This document shows positions 11,947 through 26,142 of a stretch of DNA of 64,000 nucleotides, piece after piece (positions within the stretch are counted from its first letter, which is position 1; the number at the start of each line of letters is the position of its first letter). The stretch is from assembly GCF_023065955.2 (NCBI RefSeq), contig NW_026622997.1, forward strand, positions 19,014,001 through 19,078,000. The letters are read 5' to 3'. Source of the DNA: Ursus arctos (lineage: Eukaryota; Chordata; Mammalia; Carnivora; Ursidae). The translations under genes and the position numbers were made by a program. The notes under the pieces are model-generated. The model saw nothing but the letters and a program-made list of their open reading frames with translations. It made no database searches and was not told where the DNA came from.

Positions 11947-12115
11947 GGGACACCTGGGTGACTCAGTTGGTTAAGCGCCTGCCTTTGGCTCAGGTCATGA
12001 TCCCAGGGTCCTGAGATCGAGTCCCACACTGGTTTCTCTGCTCGGCGGGGAACCTGCTCCTCCCCCTGCTTGTGAGCACGCGCGCTCTCTCTCTCTCTCG
12101 TAAATCTTCAAACGT
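11947..12115 (+). mobile_element. CanSINE, forward
   Basis: The head GGGACACCTGGGTGACTCAG and body TGGCTCAGGTCATGATCCCA run to a short (CT)n and GTAAATCTTC tail. A CT/CA-rich run with AAATAAAA at 11888-11930, just upstream, may be the tail of another decayed SINE. Confidence 0.9.
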
Positions 12116-14038
12116 CCAAGAAGAGAGAATGTGTGAAGTGTAGTGAATCCTTCTATTACAGAACAGACTTCACTCCACATTTCGGTTGGTGAGAGCTTTA
12201 GTAACACCCCACACTTCAAAACTTGCGCAGGATTATGTTTCTGCCTACTACATGAATTTCTGTCAGAGCCCCAAGATGAATATTTTGGGCTCCTTCGTGA
12301 AGGAAACATTCGGACCCTGGTGCATTACTTTAGCTCTGCTTTATCTTTTCTTGGTGGTAAGCATCACTTTGGGGGGAGGCGCATGTCTCTGAGGCCAGTC
12401 CTGAGGGTTTAGCCCCGGCGTACTTTGAGGACCTAGAAAGAATGATGGCTTGTGAGTTTCCGTGCATTCTCCATGAGCAAGGCACTTGAGTTGTCCTTGA
12501 GTTGGGGGGATAAAGAGGTGGTGCTGAAGTGTTCATCCTGCTGCTTTCCTTACCCAGCGGCTGGTTGCTTAGCTGGCATCATCAGTGCGGGACCTAAAAA
12601 TCGGTTAATGCTGGGCCTTGTCCTAAATCCGGGGAAATCAGAAGCTCTTCTGTGCCTCCGTGATCCCAGCCGGGCGTCTGAAGACTCTCTGTTGCCATCT
12701 CTTGGCGCTTGCTGGCTACTTCATGGGATTTCCAGTGGGCGGGGAAATGGCACAGGATCCCTTCTCTGTCAAATAAAGCAGATCTTACTGTCCCCGAGAA
12801 GCAGAGGATGTGAGATGCCAAAGCCTGCTCTGGATCGTTCCTGGCCTGGTTCCGAGCGCTGCCTTTGTGCTTTGGTATGTCACGTGCTGGTGGGGTTGAG
12901 CGTCTCCCTCACCCCGAGACCCCATCGAGCGTGTTTCTGGTGGGGAGTTCCTATAGTATTGACTCTGCGCATACCGCTGGATTTTGTTTTTTCATGAATG
13001 AGCCGTGAAGCTTTGTAAGATGTCCTTTCTTCATATGTTTTTTCCTTGAAGGGGGGAGGAAGTAAGACCTGATTCTCGTCTCACGGAGTGATTCACTGTC
13101 TCTCCCCAGCCATCATCTTAGCCAGGACTGAGGGAGATTTCTGGCCCTTGGCAATTGGGCATCCAGTAACCTCACGTTGAGAAAATGCCTGGGTTTTTGT
13201 TGAAATGTTTAAAAAACAAAATTGGCAATGCCACCTCCAGACAGAGTAGAAAGGCAGATTAACATTTTAACTGGCTCTTTGAGGCTTTTAAAACTGAATG
13301 GGCTTTAGATAATTGGTTCACACCTTGTAACTACAGTATGTATTAGGAGTTTCTTTGGCCAGGTCCTGGCTCTATTCCTAACTTCCATGTGGTATCCCAG
13401 GACTCTGAACCTTTCTTGCTTCTGCTGTAAGATAAGAGTTTTTGCTCAGGATTGCTCTGAAACTGTCTCTGTAGAGAAAGAGCATTTGTGGCTCTTGGAT
13501 CCTGGTTTTGAGGGTGGGTCCCTGATAAAAGGAGGGTTCTGGTGCCTGGTGTGGCAAAAGCAGGCAGTTTTCCATAGGTGGTAAACCACAACATGTGTGA
13601 CATTTGTGACTGACAGAACAAAAGGGCTTTGTTGCCGCTCTAATTGTTGATTAATGATGATCCCTCTCAAATTTGACATGGTTGCTTTCTAGCACACAAA
13701 AGAAGTCAGTGTCAAATATTTCCTTGATCATGACAGAGTCATGATTTCCAGGCTGTCCTTGGTTCTTTGACATTTCAGGGTGCCGCGGAAGATTTTTTTT
13801 TTTTAAAGCATAATTGCATATTTTTTAATTAATTGAATCAAAAGCTTTACTGCATGTTACTCTGCATACCGTTTGTGTGGGCTGGCCCCGTCCACCTGAG
13901 GTGCATGTGCCCAGGTACTGCTTTTCTTAGGAAGGTGCTCTGCTGCATTGGCTTATTGGTGCTTAGAGCTGTTACTAAATCTTGAGATTCTCCTTCCTCA
14001 TCCCTAGCCCTTTCGTCTGAGTCAACGCAAAGGCTCAC

Positions 14039-14178
14039 TTTTTTTTTTTTTTTTTTTTAAGTAGGCTCCACGCCCAGCATGGAGCCCATGCAGGGCTTGA
14101 ACTCATGATCCTGAGATCAAGACAGAGGCCGAGGTCAAGGGTCAAACATGTAACTGGACTGAGCTACTCAGGCGCCCC
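14039..14178 (-). mobile_element. CanSINE, antisense, short older type
   Basis: A 20-base T tract, AAGTAGGCTCCACGCCCAGC, TTGAACTCATGATCCTGAGA and a head ending CTACTCAGGCGCCCC. The target duplication is not clear. Confidence 0.92.
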
Positions 14179-15535
14179 AACACCTTTCTTTCTTCTATCT
14201 GCTTTCCAGTGCCTGTGTTCGGAGGGGGTGTGGTGTTGGTGAGCAGTTGGGTGATATTTGGGTTTGCAGGGCCTGCCTCCTTGGGCGCCCGGTGTTTCCA
14301 TGGGTAGGGCTGATGCACACACATTTGTGTGTCATGTTGGTATTCCTTGGGATGTTCTTGGGCTCTGAAGGAAGTTGATGTGTTGCCCTCAATGGGAGAT
14401 TTATTCGTGATTGGAGAGATGGAATCTTAAGGAGAGTGTAGAACGGAGTTGTGGGACCGCTTTTGGAATTGTGCCATTTAAAAATGTGTATGTCTTAATT
14501 TTTCTGCTCCCACCTTCTGAAGTGCTAGGCAGGATATTTATCTCAGAATCGAGACGTTGTCCCGTTGGCTGTTCTGCAGGGCAGCCTGTGGTTAGAAACT
14601 TGGTGGTCGGCATCCTGAGTGTAGCCATGCAGGCATCTGGAAGACGGAGGTTCTGACTTCCCACGGGGCACAGGCAGAAAGTTCGGTGTTTCTCCTGTGG
14701 TGTTACGAAGTCACAGGTCCAAGGGGAGTTTATTGTAGGAATTACTGTATTCAAGTTTTATAGATGAGGTCAGACAAGGTGGAGCTCGAAGGGACCCCAC
14801 TATTCTCCTTTTCAGAGTGTGCTGCTGCTCCCCGCCCCCCTCCCTTAGTGGAGAAATAGAAGGCCAGCTCGTCACAGAGCAGCTCAGTAGAACTAAAGCC
14901 CGGTTTCTGATACCCCTGTTCTTTCCTTGGTAGCACTCTGACCGAGACAGACTTGATGAGCCTTCCTTCTTGGATTCGAGGGACAGCAGTTCCTCTAGGT
15001 ACATCCGGTTGGTAGCAAACTTGATTCTCAATAGCTGCCTATGTAACTTCATGAAGACAAACGCTGTGGATACTTCCCGTCCTGTGGTTTGAGCATCCAC
15101 AACCTCTTTCATCGGTGTATGAGTTCAAGCAGGAGACGAGGCCTGGCAACCAGTATGGCAGGAGCTCCAGGAACCCCATAAGGCGAGCATTCTCCGTAGT
15201 GCACCTCGCCTCCTGGAGCCCGCTGACCTCCTCTCCTGTCCCGTGACGTCCTCACACCCTGGTAAAGCCAACCCCAGTGGGCAGCTCGGAGCAGGGTGGG
15301 AGGTGAGTGAGCGTAGAAGGGGGTCGGCCCTTGGCAGCGCTTTCGTTACGGTTGGGGATGAGTCGGTCTCTGCTGGCCTCCCGGTTCACTTGAGGATGTG
15401 TTTATTTTCTCTCTACGATACAGGATGTTTACAACCCTCCTGTGTGGTTTGCCCACAACTGTACTTGCTTTTGAATTTGGTGGGCAGCTTGCCCTGGGCA
15501 GGGGCTATCCCCTGCTCGACCCCCCACAATCTCCA

Positions 15536-15571
15536 GCACACACATGCACACGCGCGCACACAGACACTCCT
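15536..15571. repeat. (CA)n-like degenerate microsatellite
   Basis: A CA-rich run with CG interruptions (GCACACACATGCACACGCGC), ending CACAGACACTC. Confidence 0.75.
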
Positions 15572-18500
15572 GATTTCTTTGAGTCGCTGCCAGGTTTGTA
15601 GTGTGTGTCTGGGGGTAGAATAGAGTGGGTAATTATTTTGGGGATGGAAACACAGGAATTTTTTTTTTTTTTTTGAATAGGCCTTTCAGCAAGTTGGCAA
15701 AGCTTCAGGCCCCGCTCCCACCCCGGCACAAAGAGCGCAGCCATGCCGTTCATTTTGTATTTGCCAGACACTGTGTGTCTGTCTCTCTTACTGCCCCCCC
15801 CCCCGCTTTTTGTTTTTTGAATGAGCAGACCCTCCCCTCCCACCCATTCCTTGCTCTTTGTTTAGAATTGAGATGTAATCTGAGTAATTGGATTTTACCA
15901 GCTTATGTTTTTAATATTGGAAAATTGAGTTAATAAACCGGTGTTTTGGCACACACGCCCCTCCACAAGGGGCCAGCTGGGCATTTCTTTAGATGGCCTG
16001 GTGCCCCTTGCTCCTGCCTTCTCCAGCCGAATCGTGCCCACGCACTGTGTCCTCCTCAGGGTTGTAAACTATCAGAAATCCGGGACAGAAATGGAATGTA
16101 ATGAACCTAGAGATTGCTGTCATGCCATATTGAGGGCTGCCCTCGAGATGGAGCGTGCAGATGGCACGAAGCTGGATAAGGCCCGTGGAACCCGGGACTA
16201 CCACGCCACCCCTTGTGAGTCTTCTGATAGTAGGCTGCCCGCCGGCGTCTGCCTGCGTGACCACAGGAGGGCGGGAGGGGGCACACGGAGGCTTATTACA
16301 AAACAAAAAATATTTCGCATAGAATTTAGCAGGCTCATCAGTGACGTTTCTTTACAGGTGTTGTCTTGCAGTTTGTTAACTTTCAAAATAGTGCCAGTGT
16401 TTCTTTTGGTGTGTTTCTTTGTTTCTGTAAAGGTACTGTACTACTTTTTTTTTTTTGGACCTAAATATGAAATATACTTGAAGATTTATTTGGGTAAGAT
16501 TTTAAGTGTTTAAGCAAAACGTTCTTTTGGCTGTTGGCCATGCCAGCTAAACCCCAAATGAGAGAAGGCTCCGGAGAAAAATAATACCAGCTTTTGTGTG
16601 TAGCTCAGGGAGTGAAGGGAGCAGGGGGAGGATGGAGCTTCCCCCGGGAGCTCATGCAGCGTGATCTCACAGTATGCACGGTCTCCGTGTGCCTGGGGCT
16701 GCGGCCAGATCAGCCTCCTGGGTCCAGTGGATTGTGGCCCTGGGCCAGTCGTGACACATGGACCACAAGGGCATCATGCCTTGTGGTGGGACGGCCTCTT
16801 GTGTGGCATGGTGGTCGAGAGCCAGAACCAGACCTCACTTGGCTTCTATTTGATGCTGCTGCTGGTGGGCATGTGGCCCAGTGAATTCTTAACGAAGTGA
16901 TGACCGTGGAAATGGTAGAAATGGTGACCATGTGGGCAGATGCTTTTAGATTCCTGTGAAATGGATCCCTGATGACACCAGATCCCAGTGGACCTTTGGA
17001 TAGACTTAGAGAGGAATGGCCACTTTCCCTGGGGCAGAACTACATGCCTCTTCCTCTCCTATTGGGTCTCTTTGAGGTCCACCCAGCTCTCTCCCCGGCA
17101 CCTCTGCATAGCATTCAGTCTGCCCCCCTGCTCTGAAAACGTGGGCGTGTTTACCTGTATGATTCCTCACGAATGGATGGTGCATGTCGTTTATCAGTGG
17201 TATGGAGGGTGTGCCTTCTGTACCTGGTGACACGCATATGCAGGGGAGACTGCAGTAGAGCGTCCTCTGCAGGGGTCCCTCCCCCTCCCCCCAGAAGGGC
17301 AAGGGGATGGAATTGGGCTTGAGCAGTAGTAGGTCATGGGCAATGAACTACGTTAGAATGGTTTGGTCCCTCCCTCCAAAGAGGGGAATTGTGAGCAGAG
17401 AAGGGGAAGAAGCGATCTCCCTAAAAAGAAACAGGCCTGGAGTATTCTTGTCATTGGATGATGAGAAGAAGCCAGCCATGGCAAGATAAAGGGGAAGAGC
17501 ATTCCAGATGGAGAGAGCAGTCTCAAGCCCGATCCCTCGGGATATTTGCCTCTGTCTTAGGGCATTTCTTTCTACATAGAATGATACTTAGGGATCCGAT
17601 CAGTAAGTTGACTTTCATCTCAACACATTTTTCCCCCTCCCTTTTGGGACACTTTAGCTTAAATGGGATTCACCCCAGCAGGGCTGAGTTTTTTTGTTTT
17701 TTGTTTTTTTGTTTTATTATGTTTTGTTTTCATGACTGAATTGGCATGGGGCTCCCAGACCTGGGAGCTTCTAGAGAAGAGGCGCGCCAGATGGCCTTGC
17801 CTATGACAAGGCTGGGCCTCCCCTCCCGCTTGGATGCAGCATGAGGTGGCCGAGAAAACTCTGACCCAAGCATCCAGCATGTGCCTTTGGTCTTCTTTGT
17901 CCTGCACCCGAGCTGTGTGTGGCCTGAGGCAGGTCGCCCCTGCTCACTTGGTAGTTCTGTGTAGTGAGGGTGATCTTGGCAAGATCCTTCAAAAAAAAAA
18001 GGAAAGAAAGCAAGCAAGCCTTTTAGCGTTTAGCATTTGTCTCGAACACCAAACAGATACCAGCCCGTAGCTATATTCTCTGAGCTTGCTGTTTGAATTT
18101 TTTAGTCTTTCACTTGGCACACACACATTCACACCATGGACGGGCAGGGATGGCATGGTTTGACCCGAGACCGCTTCTCTTCCCTCACCCCCGCAGCCGC
18201 CAACCTTTGATCTTCACACATGGCAAATAAAATGGAACCCTCCATATATTCTTCTATAAACACATTTATTCATGTCTTCCTCCACTGGTTTCAGTCGGTT
18301 TGATCTGTTTAACTTGGCTGGCTGGAGAGTTTGATTTAATTGGGTTTTCTTGACCTAAGGATGTACCTAGGGTTCTAGAATGAAGTCTTCGGTGAGGGGG
18401 GACTCCTTCCTTGATCATTTTATAAAACAAACGTGGGACTGCATCATGCTCCAGTCGGTCCTTCCGTGGTCTGGGTGAGGAACACAGGCGCTCTGTACTT

Positions 18501-19170
18501 CCCTTATGCTGGCGTTTCCGTGGGTCCCCAGTGGGCAGTGGAGGGCCATCTGGCTAACACTCAAGGCCCCACATAGTGTTTCCCACCTGACCCCAGGGAC
18601 CCCACACACTCTCCACCCCCACGATGATTCTGAACCTTCTTCGTCCAAACAGTGTTGCCATTTTCAGGCATCTTCACTCTAGGAATGGAAAGGGCGATGC
18701 ATGTGGTTCTGGGTGAAATGTCAGCCGATGGAAGGAGGTGGGTACACCGGCTTGCTGCTGCCGGAGACTGGCCCTCCACCTCCCTCTTTAGCCTTTGGTA
18801 GGTGTCCTGTGTGGCCTGCCCTCTGTCTCCACCTGGAGAGGCCTGCGGAGGAAGGGTGCTCTGTGGAGCTATCTAGTTCTGCAGAACATATGCAAAACCT
18901 CCCACCTCCCCTTTCTTTACTGATTTCAAATGCACTCATTACCTTGTATCCGGCATTCTAGAATGAATCGCCTCAAACATTACCTGCACAACTGAGCCTG
19001 CCGAGCGTGCCTACTCCCGTGGATGTGGCCTCTGTGTCATCTAAACTCTTTTGTTGTGCGGGGCCAGCAGAGCCCAGCCAACACCTCTGTAATCCTCCCA
19101 GGACTGCAGGATGAGAAGCTAAACCACAGACCTGCACTTTGTGCAAAACAGAGTCTTCTGGCCGCCGTTT

Positions 19171-19190
19171 ACAAAAAAAAAAAAAAAAAA
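19171..19190. repeat. A homopolymer
   Basis: About 19 consecutive A bases with no recognisable SINE or LINE body attached. Confidence 0.85.
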
Positions 19191-20580
19191 AGCTATTGGT
19201 TTGTCTCATGGCGCAGTCCCTGCTTTCATCTGGCTTTCACAAATACTTAATCACTTGGGAGCTTGGCTTATTCCTCGAAGGGGTCATTTATTTGCCTGCC
19301 ATTTTTTAATCTGTTAACGGCCTTATTTTTCATGGTCTCACCGAGCAAGTCATCAGGCAAAAAGTGCCTTTTATTTGAACAATGGTGGGAGCAGTTTATC
19401 TTTCGGGTCCTGGATGTGTAGAATATTTTACCGCGTCCCGCACGGCCATGCGCGCCTTGTCCACGTTCGCGTGTCGGGCTTGAGTTCGGGCTCACGATGT
19501 GTGGCATTTGTTGTTACTGACTTTCAAAAAGCCGTAAGCAGCTGCCCCGCTCAGTTGCAGGCAGTATTTCTGTCCAGTTTCTTTAATGCCTAGAGGGAGC
19601 ATTGGGTCCGTATCGGGGAAGATGTACGTGTTCCTACAATTGCCAATTTAAAAAAATAAAAAACTCTTTGGTGGGATCCGATGACCAGGGTGTTTCTTTT
19701 CACAGGGCGGGGAAGTCGCTGGAAGAGCCGGGTACTTCTGTGGGGTCCGTGCACCCGATGGTAGCATTACGTCGCGGGGTTCTGGCTGGTGGGGACGTGC
19801 TAGTTGCCTGCGGCTTGGCCCTGCCTCTCGATGCCCTTCGTTCCCGAGGGGGCTGCTGCTGCCCCAATACAGAGATTGAGAACAAGCAGTTAGCAACTTA
19901 TAGTCACTCTGTCAAACTGCTTCTATGTCTGCAGAATCGAGTAATAAATTTGAGCTTAGCTTGGACTTTTTTTCATCCCACCCCCGCCCCCCCAGTTTAG
20001 TCCTAGAGACTGTAAAGGGTGGAACATAACCAGACTCACAACTGTGATCCTCCTCAGTTTGAGAAGCACCCCTGTGCTATCTCAGCCCCACCCCTACCTC
20101 CATCCCGTCCTTCAGCGTCTCCCCCTGGAGCGTCCCTCCTCTGGGCTTAGTGACTTCCCCTGCACACACTTCTGGTGTGTCTCGTCTTACATACGGGCGG
20201 TAGGTTGGTTACGAAACTCTTCATTCTCCATAGCAAGGGGACAGTGGTGTTGCCCTGTTCTCTTACGTTTTAATACTCGGGAGTTTTCCTTTAAGTTGTT
20301 TAGCTTTCTGCTGATGGCTTGTGAACGTGGCGGCTTCACTGTGGTTGCTCCTGGGTTCGCAAGTGCTTGTGATTAGCCATGATGTTTGCAGATTTCAAGG
20401 ACCGAAGGTTGCCCTGTAAGTAAGGAGTTGGGGGTGCAGTCTCCCTCTTGAGCAAATGTCAGTTGGTACGGGCACATCATCTCTACAGCCGTGTTTCTCA
20501 TGGGTTTGGTGAGAGAGGCAAGAGTAGAGACTAGTCAGGACACAGGGTGGTTCAAGTTTTCTACCTAGTAGAAAACCGAG

Positions 20581-20582
<2 letters not shown>

Positions 20583-20621
<39 letters not shown>
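20583..20621. repeat. (GT)n microsatellite
   Basis: About 19 uninterrupted GT units, a likely polymorphic locus. Confidence 0.95.
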
Positions 20622-21942
20622 GCTGTACTAGTTTGTTAAATACCAGAATGGTGATTTAACATGTGAAGGTATTGTGGTCAACTGTTTAATAAGATACTAC
20701 GGTTACTATTTTATATAATTCCAGCAATAGTTAAAGGAAGACTTTTTGTGCTTTACTAATCTGTTTGGTTTACTTTTATTCAATACTCAAAGCAGTTTTT
20801 CTGGGGGAGGGCAGTTATCAATTGATTGATTCTGATTTGGATTCTGACCTATCCCTGTGCCATGGGGCTGCTTGTGGTTTCTTCTGTTTCGTGTGTTTGT
20901 TTTTTCCGCCTGCCCTCAAATCCTGTTTTTTGAGGGTCTCTGTGAGCAGGGCTGGCTAGACGGTCTAAGTGGTGCACCTGCGGGTTCTTGCCCTCGGAAG
21001 TGCCTGCCACTTCCCTTGTGAATTGAGATCTTTACAATGAAGAAAGAGCTGATAGGAGGTCATTCGTGATAAATGTCAGGTTAGTTACACACAAACTAAA
21101 AAGAAGGGACTATGCTTACGTGGAAGCAGAAAAATTAACAGCGGGCGGCTACAAGGTTCGGAAGGAAGTACAGAAGGCTTTCCAAGACTCATCAGGATTC
21201 CAGTGATAGAGAGGAGTGCCTTGCGTGTAAGAGTTTGTAAAGGAAAGATTCCTAGCGAAGGAGAGAAGTGTTGTGATTTGTAGACCTCGTGGATGCTCGA
21301 CAGGTAAAACTCGGGGCCAGTTTTTCGAATCCCTGACTGAAGTTTGGACTTCACCCAGAATTTGAGAAATAGATTTTTCCTGCATTACAAGCTTTCATTC
21401 GTGTAATGAGTTTGTGTGGCTGGATTGGGGTCAGAAGAGATTGGAGGTGGAGAGACTGCTCCTTCTGGGGGGGTGTGGACGGGGTCAGTGGGGTGCAGGC
21501 AGGTGGGGGAAGGGGGAGACACCAGGTGTAAGGGCACAAATGAAGGGACTCGTGTATGTGTTTGTGACAGTATCCCGTTGAAGCGGACGATGCTGGATAC
21601 ATGTGGCGGGATGATTTGCGTGTTTGTCATTACTCTGGACTTAATTTAAAACTAGAAAAGCCATTCATTAATCCGGTGTCCTCAAAGGGCACAGGCTGTG
21701 TTGGAAATGCCCAGGCCCACACGTGGTTTGTGCAGAGGCACACAGGCTCGTGCACACGTGCTCAGGGCGCCCATTTTATATCCGTGTATAAAACATAGCC
21801 TTTTAACCAAATTTATTGCCCTTTGCAGCAGGCCTGTGGTTTATGAGAGTGTGAGAGAGATAGAACCTTAATTAGAAAGAGTTTGCGTGAATTAGGGTCT
21901 TTTCTTCCTCCTCTCGTGTCCTGACTTTACGGCCGCACGTAG

Positions 21943-22206
<264 letters not shown>

Positions 22207-22672
22207 TAGTTGCAAGGAAAAGGAGGACCCTGTTCCCAGGAGTAGATGTTAGCTGTGGTCTGTGTTGCAAACATCTTTCCATTTCCCAGCCTGGTTTGTG
22301 GGGGGAGCTTGAAGTGACCAGTGCCACGGAGGGGAAAGGGGTGTCGGAGTCTTCATATTTCTCCTTCTAGTCTCATTTGATACTTATATCCCCTTTCTTG
22401 GCTTCTCTGCACTGTCTCACAGATCATAGTTTCTGTAGCTTTGACAACCTGACTTTTCCCGTCCCCCTTCCCGAACCCCACCATCACCACCACACATGTG
22501 CTTTGTCAGCGCTGTGTTTTGTCTTGTGACTTTTTTTTCCCCCTTGGGGCATCGTGAGTGGAGATTGTCTCCTTTCCTCACATTTTGTAAGGTCTGTCAG
22601 AAGTCATGTTGAATGAGGTTCTCACTTTTCCCTGTACTATATTGGGAAGAATTCAAGCAATACTTTCCAAGT

Positions 22673-23010
22673 CAGTTGACCCTCGAACGATGTGGGTTTG
22701 AATAGCACAGGCCCACTTCTGTGTGGGTTTTTTTGGTTTGTTTTGTTTTGCATTAAATACGGTTATGTGTGTATTTTCTCTTCTTACAGTTTTCTCAATA
22801 GCATTTTCATTTCCCTGGCTTACTTTCTTATAAGAATATAATATATAATCCATGCAGCATACAAAATATGTGTTAGTCGCCTGTTTATGTGATGGGTAAG
22901 TCTTGTGGTCAACAGTAGGCTATTACTAGTTAAGTTTGGGGGGAGTCATAAGTTACACATAGACTCCAGCACCCCTTAAACTAACCTCTACGTTGTTCAA
23001 GGGTCAACTG
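22673..23010. mobile_element. Tigger-type (Tc1/mariner, pogo) DNA transposon, non-autonomous
   Basis: The 338-bp element begins CAGTTGACCCTCGAACGATG and ends CGTTGTTCAAGGGTCAACTG, which are imperfect inverted repeats. Internal blocks TTACTTTCTTATAAGAATAT, ACAAAATATGTGTTAGTCGC and GGTCAACAGTAGGCTATTAC are typical of the MER8/Tigger2-like group; the exact subfamily is uncertain. The expected TA duplication is present at the right end but decayed at the left. Confidence 0.85.
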
Positions 23011-24038
23011 TATATAAATGGTGAGAATAGTGGTCCATTTACGTGAACAGGACTGAGGAACAGAGTGCAAGGTCAAGGATAAAATTTCATAAAAAAGGTT
23101 GAGTTTGGATTTGCATGGCCTGACTTGGGAAACTGGCTACTACAGGAACTAAGTTCATCACAGTTGTTGATGAAGAATGTCAGGGATTGTCAGAGAGCCT
23201 CTTTCGGCTGTGGGAGGTGCAGAGGAGTGTTAGAATAGAGAAAGCTGTGAACGTGGAGGTTTCCGCTGGTGAGGTTAGTTGACAGAAAGCCAGCAGACGG
23301 TCGAGGTCTTTTCTTTTGGTCATCTTGGTGGGGGCGGGGCTTGAGGTTTCGAGTTCTGTACTTAAAAAAAAAAAAAAAGTTTTATGAAGTAAGTGACAGC
23401 AAGATTGAAGTATGGTAGTATTTTTTCCCCAAACTATTTGAGAATTTTGACCTTGTACCCCATTGCTCCTTAACACATGAGTGTGTGTTCTCTTAAAATA
23501 GGGACATTGTCCCATAATGATCCAAGTTAGAACATTGACGGTGAGCCATCACTACACTTACAACCTCGTCTCAGATCAAGTCCCAGTTGAGCATTTTTAA
23601 TGGTCTTACTCTGGAGCAGGTCCTCCTCAGTCTTTGCGTTTCGCGATCTTGACTCTTGAAGATTACAGGCCTGTTGTTTTGTCGCATGGCCCTCCATTCG
23701 GGTTGTCGAGCGTCTCCTCGTCATTAGATTCACGTTTTGTGTTTTTGGCAGGAATGTTGCCGTCTTCCCATCGCATCCTCTCGAGTGGTACACGGTCTCA
23801 GGCTCTCCTTTTATTGATGGGGTTGACAGGGATCCCTTGATGAAGGTGGATCTGTCAGGCTTCTCCCACTGTGGGGTTTTCTTTTTCAGCCTTTGTAATT
23901 TATTAAGTGTGCGTTGGGAGGTTCTTTGAAACTCCATATTCCATCTCTCATCAAACACTATTCATTTTTTAAAAATTTGTATGGGCTCATTTCTTATTTC
24001 ATTCAAAGGGTCATAATCCATTTTTTAAAAAATGTTTT

Positions 24039-24160
24039 GGGGTGCCTGGGTGGCTCAGTTAAGTGTCTGACTCCTGGTACTGTCTCAGGTCTTGCTGTCA
24101 CGGTTGTGGGTTCGAGCCCCACGATGGACTTCAGCTGGGCATGGAGCCAGTTAAAAAATA
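24039..24160 (+). mobile_element. Old CanSINE, forward
   Basis: The head GGGTGCCTGGGTGGCTCAGT, a B-box-like GGGTTCGAGCCCCACG, and the short body CTGGGCATGGAGCCAGTTAA before an A-rich tail. The CT-rich segment is absent, as in older CanSINE families. Confidence 0.88.
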
Positions 24161-24196
24161 CATACACGTATATATCTTCATTGAAAGGTTTTTGTT

Positions 24197-24300
24197 TTGT
24201 TTTTTTTTAAATTTTAATTACAGTCTGCCTACCCCCAGCTTGGGGCTCACCACTCCAAGATTGAGTCTCATGTCGTACCGACTGAGCCAGCCGGATGCCT
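24197..24300 (-). mobile_element. Old CanSINE, antisense
   Basis: A T-rich tract, then AGTCTGCCTACCCCCAGCTT, GGGGCTCACCACTCC and a head ending GACTGAGCCAGCCGGATGCC. Diverged. It lies about 37 bases from the forward SINE at 24039, so the two form an inverted pair. Confidence 0.8.
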
Positions 24301-26099
24301 CTTTCTTGCCGTATTTTGATGTTTAGGTTGTCCCAGATCTCCTCAGTGGAGCCCCTCCATGCTGGCTTCCTTCTCGAACTTCTGGCCCTGCCCTTGTCCT
24401 CTTTCTGGCCTTGCTTCTGGGCCTGTCACTGCTCCAGACTCCTCTTGTACTTTCCCTTCCTCAGCTCTGGAACCCGCCATTTCTCCAAGGAGCCCCTCTG
24501 GAAGGGGCAGCTTGGGAAGCCACGGTCTGGGCCTGTGGCGTGCTCTGGGATGGAGTGTCCTTTCTCTTAGGTTCTGTGTGAATGTGTGCAGTGTGTGTGC
24601 ACGTGTACACGTGTGCCCCATTAGTGTATCTAGATATACATCCACGTTTCCGTGTGTGTGGAAGCCCCTGAATTAGCACACATAGCTCCGAATTCAGTTG
24701 AACACCAGTGGGTTCATTCTGGTTTTCTTCCTTTCCACGTTAGAGACTTGAGAAACCTGGGCTTTGTTATCCCCAGCGTACACCCCCCCTCTTGTCACCC
24801 AGTCTCTGCTGCCACCCCTTCCTCCACCTCGTGGAACCCTTCTAAACTTGCTTGGCTCTGACAGTCCTGATTGGGCCATGTGTGAACACCCACCTCCCCC
24901 TCCTTGGGCTCTGACATCTCACCTGGGTGACCTCGTTCCCTCCCTGGTCTCCCTCCCACTGATTTACTTTAGGAATGACACCTTGAAGAAGGGAAAGTGA
25001 GGAGTTAATGTTCATGTTGGACATGAGAGGCTACTGAAAAGTATTCAGAGACCATCGAGACGCAAAGAAGAGTCGTTTCAGTTAGGAATTGTCCAGCAGC
25101 CAGAGATCGCTTGGCCTGGACCAAGGGGAGGTGAGGCAGGAGGCCTGTCTCCATTAGGGTTTGCAGAGCTCCCTGCCGAGTTTTAGGGATCCCAGGGGTC
25201 GAGGGTGAAGATGGAGAGGAATGTGCGAGACCCAACACGAGAGGCTCGCGTGCTGGGGTGGCTGTGAAGGGAAGAGTGGGGAGCATGACCAGCGAGCCGT
25301 GCTGGGCTGTCGTCTGTTAATGGAGAGACGGTGGGATGAGGTGCTCGGAGGAAGGGGTTTGAGCTAAAGCAGTCTCTGAAAGGGTTAACTGGCTCATCAG
25401 CAGAGTGGTTCAGGTGGATAAAGTTCAACAGTGGTGGTGGAACTCTGCTTTTGTGCCTTTGGTCACATGTGGCATCTTCGTGCATTCGGAGCCGGATTTA
25501 ACTTGGAGCCACGACGTCCTGTTTACTTTTCTTGAGGGAAAGGCTCCACGGATCTTGTTGCATTAGGATGCTAGAAAACTGGCTGTGGAGAACTGAATTT
25601 AGTTAGGAACATCTTCACTGTGGAGTGGGTGTGACTCATTTTTTAGAGAGGAATTTGTGCCTTGTGTACCTGTATGTGCATTAGTCTTAAAAATGCCTCT
25701 GCGCTTTGGGAGATTTGGAGAAGGGCCTTGCTGAGAGAGGCATGCCGCGTGCTCAGGTAACTGGCATCCGGGGAAACGTTACCCGGTCCCCAGCTTTGAC
25801 GTTTCAAGGCTCTTGATAAAAGAGAACCATGTCAGAAGATCACCACAATTTACTTTCCACTGTCGGATGGAACAAAGGTTTCCATAAGTGAAGTCTAGGA
25901 GGTGTTTAAAACAATTGTGTAAAAACGCTTTGAGTTTTGGAAATTTATTTCTGTGTTTACATGAGCCAGGCAATAAAATAAGTTTTGATATTTGGTTTTT
26001 AGCTGATAAACAGAATGGGTTTGACACGCAGTATTGCACTCTTTTTCCTGTATTTTTTTGACTGGAGGTATTAAAAAAAAAAGTCCGAGTCATCGTTAG

Positions 26100-26101
26100 C
26101 T

Positions 26102-26140
<39 letters not shown>

Positions 26141-26142
26141 TT
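26100..26142. repeat. (TTTA)n microsatellite
   Basis: About ten TTTA units. It may be a leftover SINE tail, but no SINE body adjoins it. Confidence 0.95.

Noticed and set aside
12452..12997. 181-codon open frame on the plus strand
   Set aside because: Intronic, with no recognisable domain or homology. Its length is plausible by chance in 64 kb read in six frames.
15941..16513. 190-codon open frame on the plus strand
   Set aside because: No family resemblance and no splice or promoter context. It ends in low-complexity Phe/Leu sequence from a T-rich tract.
24050..24130. tRNA-like B box (GGGTTCGAGCCCC) and A-box-like sequence
   Set aside because: It belongs to the tRNA-derived head of a CanSINE. 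There is no full cloverleaf, so it is not a tRNA gene.
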